DNA from: Verrucomicrobiota bacterium
GTDB lineage: Bacteria; Verrucomicrobiota; Verrucomicrobiia; Verrucomicrobiales; Akkermansiaceae
Direction of reading: 5' to 3'
Assembly (NCBI GenBank): GCA_017301995.1
Contig: JAFLEH010000008.1
Span: 62,001 to 126,000, forward strand
DNA: 64,000 bases
Each line of letters starts with the position of its first letter. The first letter of the stretch is position 1. This document shows positions 44,684-53,850 of the stretch, piece by piece. The notes below the pieces were generated by a model that saw only the letters and a program-made list of their open reading frames with translations, ran no database searches and was not told the DNA's origin. A program made the position numbers and the translations under genes.

Positions 44684-45673
44684 TTAGATAGCTTGATGAT
44701 GCCGCTCGTGGATTTCGGTGAGGGCGAAGCGGAGGTCGTCTCCGGTCACCACCTTGCGGCCTTCGAGCACGGCGTGTTTGGCGGCGTTGCGGGCGATCTG
44801 GGTGACCTCGGAGCCGGACATGCCGTCCATTTCGAGGGCCAGGTGCCACCATGGCAGCGATTTCTCGGTAATGACGGCGGATAGAGTGCTTTTGAGAATG
44901 CCTTCGATTTCGCTGGTGGACGGCAGCGGGATGCGGAGCACCTCGTCGAACCGGCGGATGAGGGCGGAATCCAGGGCGGAATCGAGGTTGGTAGCGGCAA
45001 TCACCAGGCCATCACCCCGGTATGCCTCCAGCATTTCTAGCAGGGCGTTGGTGATGCGGGTGGCTTCGCCGACATCGTTGCGGTCGGTTCGGGAGCGGGC
45101 GAGGGTGTCGCATTCGTCGAGAAACAGGGCGCAAGGAGTGGTCTCGGCGGAATCGAAGACCTTGCGGAGATTTGAGTGGGTCTCACCGAAATAGGAGGAC
45201 AACAGTGTGTCGAAACGCACCTTGAGCAGGGGTAATCCGGTATTCCAAGCGAGGCGTTCCGCCCCGAGGCTCTTGCCACAGCCGGGAGGGCCGTGGAGGA
45301 GGATTCGCTGGCGGGGGTGCAGGCCGTGGGCGGCCAAGCGGGTGCGGGCGGCGTATTCCTTTTCGATACGGCGGAATCGCCGCTCCACTTCCTCCGGCAG
45401 GACCATGTGGTGCCGCAACTGGTCCCGGGGCACCTCCTGCAACAAGGGGGCGGCGTCCCGTCCGCTGGTAGGCAGGCGGGTCAGCGTGCCCGGCCCTCCT
45501 GGGGCAGGTGATGGTTTGGGAACCTTTTCAAGAATCCGCTCAAGGTCCTCCGCGACCCTGCCGTGGCCGGCTTTGCGCTCGTCTTCCACCACCTTGCGGC
45601 ACAGAACCTCCACATCCGGCCCGGAACCGGACTGGATCGCTCGGAAAAGGCGTTTGAGAAGTTGCGAGTTCAT
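44684..45673 (-). CDS. AAA+ ATPase paired with the subtilase
   Basis: A 329-residue protein with a roughly 100-residue N-terminal region (LLKRLFRAIQSGSGPDVEVL), then one AAA module: Walker A GPPGCGKS (128-135), Walker B CALFLDECD (181-189), sensor 1 VIAATNLDS and arginine finger ALIRRFDEVLRIPLP. It resembles FtsH, katanin and spastin-type AAA ATPases, including LLSSYFGETHSNLRKVFD, but has no protease domain or membrane anchor. It lies 45 bp after hsdS and 3 bp before the subtilase gene on the same strand. It probably unfolds or delivers substrates to the subtilase, or senses an invading signal; both are inference. Confidence 0.85.
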   Translation of the reverse strand: MNSQLLKRLFRAIQSGSGPDVEVLCRKVVEDERKAGHGRVAEDLERILEKVPKPSPAPGGPGTLTRLPTSGRDAAPLLQEVPRDQLRHHMVLPEEVERRFRRIEKEYAARTRLAAHGLHPRQRILLHGPPGCGKSLGAERLAWNTGLPLLKVRFDTLLSSYFGETHSNLRKVFDSAETTPCALFLDECDTLARSRTDRNDVGEATRITNALLEMLEAYRGDGLVIAATNLDSALDSALIRRFDEVLRIPLPSTSEIEGILKSTLSAVITEKSLPWWHLALEMDGMSGSEVTQIARNAAKHAVLEGRKVVTGDDLRFALTEIHERHHQAI

Positions 45674-45718
45674 GAGGACGGGCGGCAGTGTATCATCGGC
45701 GTGGAAAACTGGAAGCCC

Positions 45719-47008
45719 TCATTTGACCACCTCCATCTCCCCCGTCACCGCGGCGGAGATGAGGGAGGAGCGCTTCTCGCGGAGGAGGGCGATGCTGGTT
45801 TGGATTTCGGAGAGCGCGCGGTCGGTAGCGGCGGAGATGCGGAGACACTCGGCGGCGATGGCGGTCTGTTCGGCGGGCGGAGGGACGGCGACCGGGATTG
45901 CGGCGGTGCGTTCCTGATTTAGGATGCCGATGGTGGAGGCGTTGGCCATGAGGCGAATGCCTTCGGCTTTGGCGCGGAGGGAGAGGCAGAGAAACACGGA
46001 GTTGGTTTCCGGGGTCGGCACAATGGCGTTGATCTGTTGGTTGGCGGAGCAATCGGTTAGAGAAACGGAGCACTTGCCGAGGGTCGCACCGATACCGACG
46101 AAGAGGATGGTTCCGGCAGGGAAAACCCGCAACGAATCGAATGAGGCGCTACTGCGGAAGATCCGGCGTTTGGAAGGAGTCAGATGAATGTCGCTCCCAA
46201 AATCGCCGGGCGTAAACCAGTCAAAATCCCCATCGGCGGTCACATCGTCCGTGTTTGGCGTGGTGCCGGTCTTGATGTTGCGGGTGAGGCGTTTGAGAGG
46301 AACAACCTCCCAATGCACCGGCACCTCGCCGAGCCAGGGGATGCCGGAGGGTTTGAGCTTGGCTTTGGGATTGAGACCGCGGGTGACGGCGTGGCTGATG
46401 AGGCTGGCACGCTTTTCCTCCAGCAAGCCCAGCAGCATTCCCTTCTGCGCCACCAGGGCGTCGATTTGTGCGGTCTCGCGGTCGAGGTAGGCGGCGATGC
46501 GGCGTTGGATGGGAAGCGGGGGGACGGGAAGAACTGCGTCGCCAATGGCCGAGTTCGGCAGGCCGTAGCGGGTCACGCCCTTGGCCTCTATCTCCAGTTG
46601 CGACCGTATCTTTCCGGATTGAAAACAACGGAACAGGAATCGTCCGTCCATCACCTTTGAGCGGCCACGGATCATGGCCAGATGGTAACCACATACGAGA
46701 TCGGGCGCTGTGCCCTCGATCAAAGCTGGGACCGCGATATCATCCCATGATTCGGAATCCTTGGTAATGACCACATCGCCGGATTCGAGATGAAATCGGC
46801 GAATCTCCGCCAATGTGGCCGTGGCTTCCATCAACGGCAATTCCGGGGATATGAACTCGCGGTGATAGACATCGGTGTAATTGCAAAGCCTCACCGGCTC
46901 CTCGATTTCGTTTGATAGTTTGTCCACATTGCTGACTCGGTAATCAGCGGTGTGCTTGAGCTTCTCGCAGCGCCATGTAGGCGGTAGATTGGTGAAAACA
47001 CCGCTCAC
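45719..47008 (-). CDS. hsdS: Type I restriction enzyme, specificity subunit
   Basis: A 429-residue protein with two target-recognition domains and two conserved helical spacers: VLPVPPLPIQRRIAAYLDRE...LVAQKGMLLGLLEEKRASLI after the first, and AIPVAVPPPAEQTAIAAECL...IQTSIALLREKRSSLISAAV after the second. The recognition domain that begins each half (LPPTWRCEKLKHTADYRVSN; VPVHWEVVPLKRLTRN) is variable, as expected. It forms the DNA-sequence reader for HsdM and HsdR. Its start overlaps the hsdM stop codon by 4 bp. The target sequence cannot be predicted from sequence. Confidence 0.95.
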   Translation of the reverse strand: MSGVFTNLPPTWRCEKLKHTADYRVSNVDKLSNEIEEPVRLCNYTDVYHREFISPELPLMEATATLAEIRRFHLESGDVVITKDSESWDDIAVPALIEGTAPDLVCGYHLAMIRGRSKVMDGRFLFRCFQSGKIRSQLEIEAKGVTRYGLPNSAIGDAVLPVPPLPIQRRIAAYLDRETAQIDALVAQKGMLLGLLEEKRASLISHAVTRGLNPKAKLKPSGIPWLGEVPVHWEVVPLKRLTRNIKTGTTPNTDDVTADGDFDWFTPGDFGSDIHLTPSKRRIFRSSASFDSLRVFPAGTILFVGIGATLGKCSVSLTDCSANQQINAIVPTPETNSVFLCLSLRAKAEGIRLMANASTIGILNQERTAAIPVAVPPPAEQTAIAAECLRISAATDRALSEIQTSIALLREKRSSLISAAVTGEMEVVK

Positions 47009-49215
47009 CCCATCACCTCCTTGAGCATATTGAGGATGTTTTTCTCCACCTTGCGGATGTCCTCGTCGATGGCGGCGACGGGACGGGGCGGCTGATAGGT
47101 GTAGAAATAGCGGTTGAAGTTGATTTCGTAGCCCACCTTGCCGACCTCTGAGTCCTTTTCATCGGTGAAGTCCGGGCAGATCCAGGCGTCGGGCGCGTGG
47201 GGGAGGACCTCGCGTTCAAAGTATTCGCCAATCTCGGTGCCAAGTGGAACATTCTCGAAATCCTTGAGGTCGTTGTCGGATTCGTAGCGGGTGAGCAGGA
47301 CCATGCCGCGTTCGTCGGGATGGTCGAGGTGGAAGCAGCCGTAGCGCGGGGTGTCCGGGGCGCGGTGGTTGAGTTCCGCGCGGCGGATGCGGGTCGGCAG
47401 TTCGGAGCGGTGGATGGCGGTGGTTTCGGCGACGACCGGGTCGGCCGTCTCGTCGCGGTCGGAGAGCGCGTCGAGGATCGCCTTAACGAGCGGTTTCTTC
47501 GGTTTCAGGGCGGCGGCTTTGAGGGCGGCATCCAACATCTCATCGAACCGTGCCGCGCATTTCACCGGACCGGGCGGCAAGGTGCGCAGTGCGGCGAGAA
47601 TATCGTTTTGGAGTTGGCGACCTTCGGCGATTTCCGCCTCGCGGGCGGATTTTTCCTTCTTCTTGCTGGTGGAGAGTTCGGCGAAGGGCTTGGCGGCTTG
47701 GAGCGTGGCGAGCCTTTCCTCCGTGACTTCAAAGCACAGGCGCAGCGGCCGGTCGATCTGGATGCGGCGGTAGCCGAAGGTGGCAGTCGGTAAGATCTTG
47801 ATAGAGTCGGATTCCTTCCATGCCTGGAACTGCCGCAGGATTTCATCGGTGGAATCGTCGATGGTGCGGCGTTTGTCGCCGATGGCCTTGGGCAGTTTTT
47901 TCCAAAACCGCTCGCCGGAGGCATCGAACAGCATCACTCTCTTCTCCTGCTTTCTCGTCTTCTTGGTTGTGAGAATCCACAGATAGGTTTGGATGCCGGT
48001 GTTGTAGAACATTTGCTCGGGCAGGGCCACCAGCGCCACCAACCGGTCGTTTTCGAGAATCCAGCGGCGGATTTCCGACTCCCCGGAACCGGCCTCGCCG
48101 GTGAACAGCGGCGAGCCGTTGAACACAATGCCGATGTGGCTGGGCGCGTCGCGGTTCACATGGTGGAGCATGTGCTGGAGGAAGAGCAACTGGCCGTCCG
48201 AGATGCGCGGCAGTCCGGCGCCGAAGCGCGCGTAATGGCCCAGCCCGGCCTCCGCAGTGACCGCCGCCTTGTCCGCCTCCCACTTGTAGCCGTAGGGCGG
48301 ATTGGCAAACTGGAGGTCGAAGGTGGTCTTGCCAAACTGGTCCTTGGCGAGGGTGGAACCCAGCTTGATCATGTCGCGGTCCGGTTCGGACGGTTCCAGC
48401 AGCAACAGATCGGATTTGCAGACCGCCCAGGTGCGCGGGTTGATTTCCTGGCCGTGGATGTGGATGCGGGCCTGCGGCGCCACCTTGCGGATTTCGTCGC
48501 GGGCGATGGTGACAATGCCCCCGGTGCCGCAGGCCGGATCCGCCACCGTGCGGGCGGCCGCCGGGTTGGCGGCGAGGTCGGTATCGAGCGTCAGCACCAA
48601 CCTGACGAGCAGGCGGATGACATCCTTGGGAGTGAAATGCTCGCCGGGATTCTGGTTGATGTCCTCATTGAAACGCCGGATGAGCTGCTCGAACAGCGTG
48701 CCCATCTCATGGTTGTCGAGGCCGTCCGGGTTGTCATCGGATTTCGGGGCCAGATTGATCCGGGATTTTTCGTTGAAGCGGGTGAGCACCAGATAGAGGC
48801 GACCCACCTCGTCGAGCACGCGGATGGCATCGTCGAAGCGGAAACGGTGGAAGATTTCCCGGACATTTTCCGAGAAGCCGTTGATGTAGGTTTTCAGGCG
48901 GCGGGCCAGGTTTGCATCGTCGTCTAGCAGGCTATCGAGGGTTTTCGGGTAAATGTTGTAGAATGAGAATCCGGCCGCGCGGCACAGCGCGTCGTGGCGG
49001 TTTTCGAGACCTTTGGCTTTCAGTTTCGCCTCGGTTTCGAGCACCTTGGCTTTGGTGGCGGCCAGCGCGTAGTCGAGCCGGCGCAGGACCACCAGCGGCA
49101 GAATGATGTTCTGGTTTTCGCTTTTGGCCACCGCGCCATGCAGATCCTGGGCTACATCCCACAGGAAACTGGCGATACGGCGGATGTTGTCGAGGTTGTC
49201 GGGCACACCGAACAA
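47005..49215 (-). CDS. hsdM: Type I restriction enzyme, DNA methyltransferase subunit
   Basis: A 736-residue N6-adenine methyltransferase. SAM motif I is DPACGTGG (226-233) and catalytic motif IV is NPPYG (305-309), the gamma-class order; the N-terminal HsdM_N region (LWDVAQDLHGAVAKSENQNI) and PGEHFTPKDVIRLLVRLV are present. It is some 200 residues longer than the classic EcoKI HsdM, with a C-terminal extension ending in a helical stretch (VAAIDEDIRKVEKNILNMLK) typical of the longer family variant. It is the first gene of the locus, overlapping hsdS by 4 bp. Confidence 0.95.
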   Translation of the reverse strand: MFGVPDNLDNIRRIASFLWDVAQDLHGAVAKSENQNIILPLVVLRRLDYALAATKAKVLETEAKLKAKGLENRHDALCRAAGFSFYNIYPKTLDSLLDDDANLARRLKTYINGFSENVREIFHRFRFDDAIRVLDEVGRLYLVLTRFNEKSRINLAPKSDDNPDGLDNHEMGTLFEQLIRRFNEDINQNPGEHFTPKDVIRLLVRLVLTLDTDLAANPAAARTVADPACGTGGIVTIARDEIRKVAPQARIHIHGQEINPRTWAVCKSDLLLLEPSEPDRDMIKLGSTLAKDQFGKTTFDLQFANPPYGYKWEADKAAVTAEAGLGHYARFGAGLPRISDGQLLFLQHMLHHVNRDAPSHIGIVFNGSPLFTGEAGSGESEIRRWILENDRLVALVALPEQMFYNTGIQTYLWILTTKKTRKQEKRVMLFDASGERFWKKLPKAIGDKRRTIDDSTDEILRQFQAWKESDSIKILPTATFGYRRIQIDRPLRLCFEVTEERLATLQAAKPFAELSTSKKKEKSAREAEIAEGRQLQNDILAALRTLPPGPVKCAARFDEMLDAALKAAALKPKKPLVKAILDALSDRDETADPVVAETTAIHRSELPTRIRRAELNHRAPDTPRYGCFHLDHPDERGMVLLTRYESDNDLKDFENVPLGTEIGEYFEREVLPHAPDAWICPDFTDEKDSEVGKVGYEINFNRYFYTYQPPRPVAAIDEDIRKVEKNILNMLKEVMG

Positions 49216-49276
49216 CTATCGGAATCCACCCGGCGAAGCAATCCAGAAAAACGCCTTGCCGGCGGAAGAATCGGAC

Positions 49277-52200
49277 TCACGGCGCGATCACCGCGTGCAA
49301 GCGGAGAAACTCGCGCTGCTGGGTGTGGGACGGGACGGTGCTGCGGTAGGTCACGGTTTCGGTGCCGTCGCCGTTGGCTTCAGGTTCGCCTAACATCTCA
49401 AGATCCGGGCTGCCGTGTTTCCAGTCGCCGAGGTCGGTGGTGATTTCCGGGCGGAGATCGATTTCGGGATTGGCAATGCGGCGGCGGAACCGGATAGCCT
49501 GATAGATGACGCTTTCATGGGTAACCTCGACGACCTGGGGTGCCTTGGCGGCTTCTCTAACCATCGGATCGGTGGCCAGGGCGTATTCGATCAGGTTGGG
49601 AAGCCCGTCGCCATCGGGATCGGCGTTGGGCCCGGAAACCATCGGGTCGGCGAGCTGATAGGTATCGAACGACGCGGTTCGCCAGGCGCTGTCCGCGTAG
49701 GCCCGGGTCACGGCAAATGATCGGTCCACCGGAGTCGCGGCGTAGTGGTTTCCATCGCCCGTCTGGCTGGCCCTAACCACGACCACACCGCTGGCAGTGG
49801 GCGTCACCGTATGTCCGGCCAACACCGCCGGTCCGGAAACGACCTCGAAGGAAACCGGCAGGCCACCATCCGACGATGCTGTTAGAGCATGGCTGCCGCC
49901 ATCGAGCGGCATATCGGCAAGGGTGCCGAAGGTGATGGTTTGCGGCGCCTTGTCGATAACGAGTGTTCCGTTGGCAGCGCCCTCATAGTTAGGCGCGGTG
50001 ATGACGGCGGAAACCGCGTAAGATCCGGCGTTTGCGGGCGACGCGGCGGCTCCGTCGTAGGTCACGGCGACCGGCAATCCGGCGGGAGTGGTCACGACCG
50101 TAGCGGCGATTCCGGATCCCGTGTACACCGCCGCGAGGTTTTCCAACGAAATCGTGGCGAAGACGTCGCCCGTTCCCGGCGATCCATCGAGGGTGGGGCT
50201 CATCAGCCAGCTTGCGGGATCACCCATCAGATCGGCGGATGTGTTCGGCTGCCGCAGCACCAGCGAATAGCCGGCTCCGTCGGTCACGGGCCGCCAGATG
50301 TCGTCGTAGGTGAAATCGAGCACCACTTCGCCGGATGCCTCGGTGAGTTCGATGCGTTCGCCGCCGTTGTCGAGCGCCCCTTCGTAGGGGCCGAGCACCC
50401 CGGTGAATCCCGGATGCCGCAGCAGAAACGCTTCCGGCCTGCGGGATATAATGACCCTACCGCCCGCGGAAATGGACGATGCGGGGAACGTGAAATCCAC
50501 GCCGGCGGTGAACCGATAGCCGGTTAGATCAATCGCGGCGGGCCCGTTGTTGACCAGCTCGATGAATTCGAAGTCATCGTTGTTCAACCCTGCGACTTGC
50601 GCGCTTTCGGCGGGTGTGGGAGGCAGGGGGTTGTAGTGGATCTCGGAAACACGGAGGAATTGTTGGGCGACCGTCGCGCTTCCCGCGTAGACAAAACTGG
50701 TGATCAGCGCGTTGTTCTGGTCGTATAACTGAATGGTTTCGCCCCGCGATGAAAGTTGTCCGGTGTAGTTGCCCTGGATGAACCGCTTTTCTCCACCGCG
50801 CGGGCCGGTGGCGCGGGCGCGGAAGGCCACGGCGTCCTTCACCACATGCAGGAGCCCCTTGTATTCGACCGCCGCCGTTCCCGCGCCAGCCGGAATCACG
50901 GTGCCGGCGGTGAAATTGTGGGCCACCGCTCCCGCCAGCCGCCAACCGGTCAGATCAATCGCCTGAGCGGTCGTGTTGCGCAGGATCACATACTCCGCGG
51001 CCTGGGAACTACTACCTGGATAGTAGTCGATCGAATCCACGACCACCGACCCCGCTCCGGCGTTCTGCGGATAGTTGGGAATCGGCGTGCCGCCGGTTAG
51101 GCCGGGCTTCTGCACCAGCGGACGGCTCGCGGTCTGGTCGAAAAGAAACGAACGGCGCGGCGAATAGTATCCGCTGACCACCCGCTCCACCTCCTCACGC
51201 GGTTTGTTATCGATGAAATTCGAATTCATCCCCCATTTCGCGCGATCGAGGTCTCCGTCGGTGAGCGGCGAAGGGTTGGCGGGATCGGGGTCCACGCTGG
51301 CGGCGATGGCGCGCATCCGGGTTTCGAACCATCCGTTGACGGTTCCGGGCGGCTGCATGATGGTGTCCATGGCCGTGCGCATGCGGCGTGCGAACATTTC
51401 CTGAAATTCCGGACTTTCGAGGATCAGGTTGTAGAGCCGGTTGGCGGACGAATGCCGGTTGAGCGCGTTGTTGGTGACGAGCGTGTCGTTGAAATAGCCG
51501 AGGGTGCCGTTGTTTCCGTTCCACTGGTGGCCTTGGGAGAGATCGACGTCCCAAACGATGGGCAGCCACTCGCCGGTGCCGTTGGTGTCGCGGTAAAGGT
51601 AGTAGTTTTTGTGGCCGTGGTCACCGTCCGAATTGAGCTGGCGGAGAACCAGATAGTTCACGGTGGCGGCGATATCGATATTGTCGTATCCCCAAGCGCG
51701 GCGTGTGGCGAGAGCGAGCGCCGGATCGAGCGAGGTGGTGAGGGTGTTGAGGTCGGTGTTGGCTTCGGTCAGCCGGGTCTTTTTCTCCGCACTCACGTTC
51801 ATCGTTTCCGAATAGATCTTGTAAAACGCTCCCTCCGGATCGAGGCCGTTGCGCTCGAGCATCCGGTTGTCTCCGTCTTCCATCAGGTCCATCACGCCAT
51901 GGAACGAGCCGTTCAGATGAACCCGCACCGGCGAGCAGAAGTGGTATGGCGCGCCCATCGTCATGCCCACCTCGTGCGAGAGTGAGTTGCGGGTCTTGGT
52001 CTTGTCCGCGAAGTTGCTCAGAAGATTGAGGTCCTTGACCTTGCCTTCGCCCTCTTTCCACAGGAACCGGTATCCGGTATTTGAGTCGAAATCATAACTT
52101 TTCTTGGCAAGACCGGAGGTGGACTGGCCGTGGATCTCATGGCCGATGTTATCATAAAAATATCCCAAATAATACATGCAGCCTCGAAAAGCGGCGGCGG

Positions 52201-53761
52201 TCGGTCCGGTGGACGGCGCGTTCTCGACAAACCACTCCATGACCGGCAACTGGCTGTTCGCGGCCAAGGTGCTTTGCGCCACGGTACCGAAATATTGCGG
52301 GGAATCCGTGGTGCTGAGATAAGCCGGGAGCTTCGTGACGTTGCCGTTCAAATCCGACACCTCGAACCGCCAGCGCAGCATCTGGGCCGCGCCGACACCG
52401 GTGGTCGGAATATTCACCGTATATATTCCGTCGCCGGCGACCAGATCCGGGCTGACCCCGTTGTCAAACATGATTAGCGCTGATGACTCCGCGTTGTACA
52501 TGATCCGGTAATACGCCCTAACCGCAGTTAGGTTATATTGCGTCTTCATCGCTCTGACCGACACCGTGAGCGGCGGACTGGAAGCGTTGCCAGAGGGCCG
52601 CGGAACATTGGGATCCGCCGGCAACGGGCTGAACACCACCGGCCCGGAAGTGCCGGCCCCGTTGGTGGCATCCGGAGTGGGCGTGGAGAAATAGACCGGG
52701 GAACCGACAACCAGACCGGTGCCGGCCTGGATCTCCGGCAGAAGCAGGAAATCCGATGAACCAACACTGCTGTTGAGCCCTTGGATCGCCAGCAGGTTCG
52801 TTCCGGTCAGAATCAGGTTCGCGGGAATGGTGAACTCGGTCCATGAATTGACGATCGTCTCATCGAGCGCCACCGGCGCGGTCGAATTGTAGGCCAAGGT
52901 GGCCGGATTGTTCGCCTGACCCACCTGCGTGCCGTTGACGAATGCCACGAATCCGTCCTCGAATTTCATCCGCAGCTTGTAGGTCGAATATTGCGACGGG
53001 TCGGCCACCGAAAATGTGGCTCGGAAGAGAAGCGACGGATTGACGTTGCGCAGAGCGGTTTGGCAGTTGCCCGTAGGACTCGCACCCAGCAAGCTCAGCA
53101 GCCCACCGCCCGTGTCATAGCCGATCCCGGTCGCGGCGGCAGTCCAGGCCGAGTCGTCAAACGTGGGGCTCACGTTCCAGCCCCCGCTTTGACCGGTTCC
53201 AACATCACCACCCGCGTAGTTCGTGCCCGAATATTGGCTCTGGCCGGTCGCATTATTTCCCAGAACCTTATAGCGGCCCACCGCTCCGGAAGCGATCAGG
53301 GTGGCCGTGTTCTGGCTGAAATTGCGGCCGTAGGAGATGTCGGTCGCTTGGGCGGGATAACTTGGGGCGAATTCGTCCATCAACACCACCGAACCCTGGG
53401 ATTCCCCGGGTTTATGGAGTCCAAGATATTCCCCCGACTTGGAAAGGCTGAAATTGGTGTGCAACGGTTGTCCCACAACACGGCGGTTTTTTCCCGACGC
53501 CCAGACAAGCAAGGTATCGCCTGGAGCGATGGACACGTTCGGAAACTGCCATTTCGCCTTGTTTGCCGCGTCGTCGGAAAGCCACCAACCGTTGAGGCTT
53601 ACGGTATCGGCGCCGGTATTGTAGAGCTCAATCCAGTCTTGGCGCGTGTCGTTTTCGTCCTCGGCTCCGGTGATGTTGTCGGCAAGGAATTCGGAAATGA
53701 TGACGCCTCCGTGGCAAGAGCCACAGGCAATCAGCAGGGGGATGAGAAGTCGAAGCGACAT
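49277..53761 (-). CDS. Giant surface protein with lamin-tail and CotH-kinase domains
   Basis: A 1494-residue exported protein; the ATG at 53761 gives signal LRLLIPLLIACGSC, possibly a lipoprotein site. Order of regions: LTD at about 20-130 (GVIISEFLADNITG, DWIELYNTGAD); beta-sandwich to about 330; CotH-kinase-like region at about 500-800 (EIHGQSTSGLAKKSYDFDSN, PIVWDVDLSQGHQWNG); a second LTD at about 900-1010 (EYVILRNTTAQAIDLTGW); a third LTD at about 1030-1160 (SEIHYNPLPP, FEFIELVNNGPAAIDLTGYR); an MBG-like repeat at about 1200-1300 (AVYTGSGIAATVVTTPAG). This architecture is common in verrucomicrobia and planctomycetes. CotH proteins can phosphorylate surface proteins; activity here is untested. 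Confidence 0.85.
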   Translation of the reverse strand: MSLRLLIPLLIACGSCHGGVIISEFLADNITGAEDENDTRQDWIELYNTGADTVSLNGWWLSDDAANKAKWQFPNVSIAPGDTLLVWASGKNRRVVGQPLHTNFSLSKSGEYLGLHKPGESQGSVVLMDEFAPSYPAQATDISYGRNFSQNTATLIASGAVGRYKVLGNNATGQSQYSGTNYAGGDVGTGQSGGWNVSPTFDDSAWTAAATGIGYDTGGGLLSLLGASPTGNCQTALRNVNPSLLFRATFSVADPSQYSTYKLRMKFEDGFVAFVNGTQVGQANNPATLAYNSTAPVALDETIVNSWTEFTIPANLILTGTNLLAIQGLNSSVGSSDFLLLPEIQAGTGLVVGSPVYFSTPTPDATNGAGTSGPVVFSPLPADPNVPRPSGNASSPPLTVSVRAMKTQYNLTAVRAYYRIMYNAESSALIMFDNGVSPDLVAGDGIYTVNIPTTGVGAAQMLRWRFEVSDLNGNVTKLPAYLSTTDSPQYFGTVAQSTLAANSQLPVMEWFVENAPSTGPTAAAFRGCMYYLGYFYDNIGHEIHGQSTSGLAKKSYDFDSNTGYRFLWKEGEGKVKDLNLLSNFADKTKTRNSLSHEVGMTMGAPYHFCSPVRVHLNGSFHGVMDLMEDGDNRMLERNGLDPEGAFYKIYSETMNVSAEKKTRLTEANTDLNTLTTSLDPALALATRRAWGYDNIDIAATVNYLVLRQLNSDGDHGHKNYYLYRDTNGTGEWLPIVWDVDLSQGHQWNGNNGTLGYFNDTLVTNNALNRHSSANRLYNLILESPEFQEMFARRMRTAMDTIMQPPGTVNGWFETRMRAIAASVDPDPANPSPLTDGDLDRAKWGMNSNFIDNKPREEVERVVSGYYSPRRSFLFDQTASRPLVQKPGLTGGTPIPNYPQNAGAGSVVVDSIDYYPGSSSQAAEYVILRNTTAQAIDLTGWRLAGAVAHNFTAGTVIPAGAGTAAVEYKGLLHVVKDAVAFRARATGPRGGEKRFIQGNYTGQLSSRGETIQLYDQNNALITSFVYAGSATVAQQFLRVSEIHYNPLPPTPAESAQVAGLNNDDFEFIELVNNGPAAIDLTGYRFTAGVDFTFPASSISAGGRVIISRRPEAFLLRHPGFTGVLGPYEGALDNGGERIELTEASGEVVLDFTYDDIWRPVTDGAGYSLVLRQPNTSADLMGDPASWLMSPTLDGSPGTGDVFATISLENLAAVYTGSGIAATVVTTPAGLPVAVTYDGAAASPANAGSYAVSAVITAPNYEGAANGTLVIDKAPQTITFGTLADMPLDGGSHALTASSDGGLPVSFEVVSGPAVLAGHTVTPTASGVVVVRASQTGDGNHYAATPVDRSFAVTRAYADSAWRTASFDTYQLADPMVSGPNADPDGDGLPNLIEYALATDPMVREAAKAPQVVEVTHESVIYQAIRFRRRIANPEIDLRPEITTDLGDWKHGSPDLEMLGEPEANGDGTETVTYRSTVPSHTQQREFLRLHAVIAP

Positions 53762-53850
53762 GGGGGTTCGGGATAATGTCGGGCATTGCCTACCGGTGTC
53801 AAGGGGTATGGTCTGCACACCAAAAGGGAAAACGACTGATTTTGAAGGGG

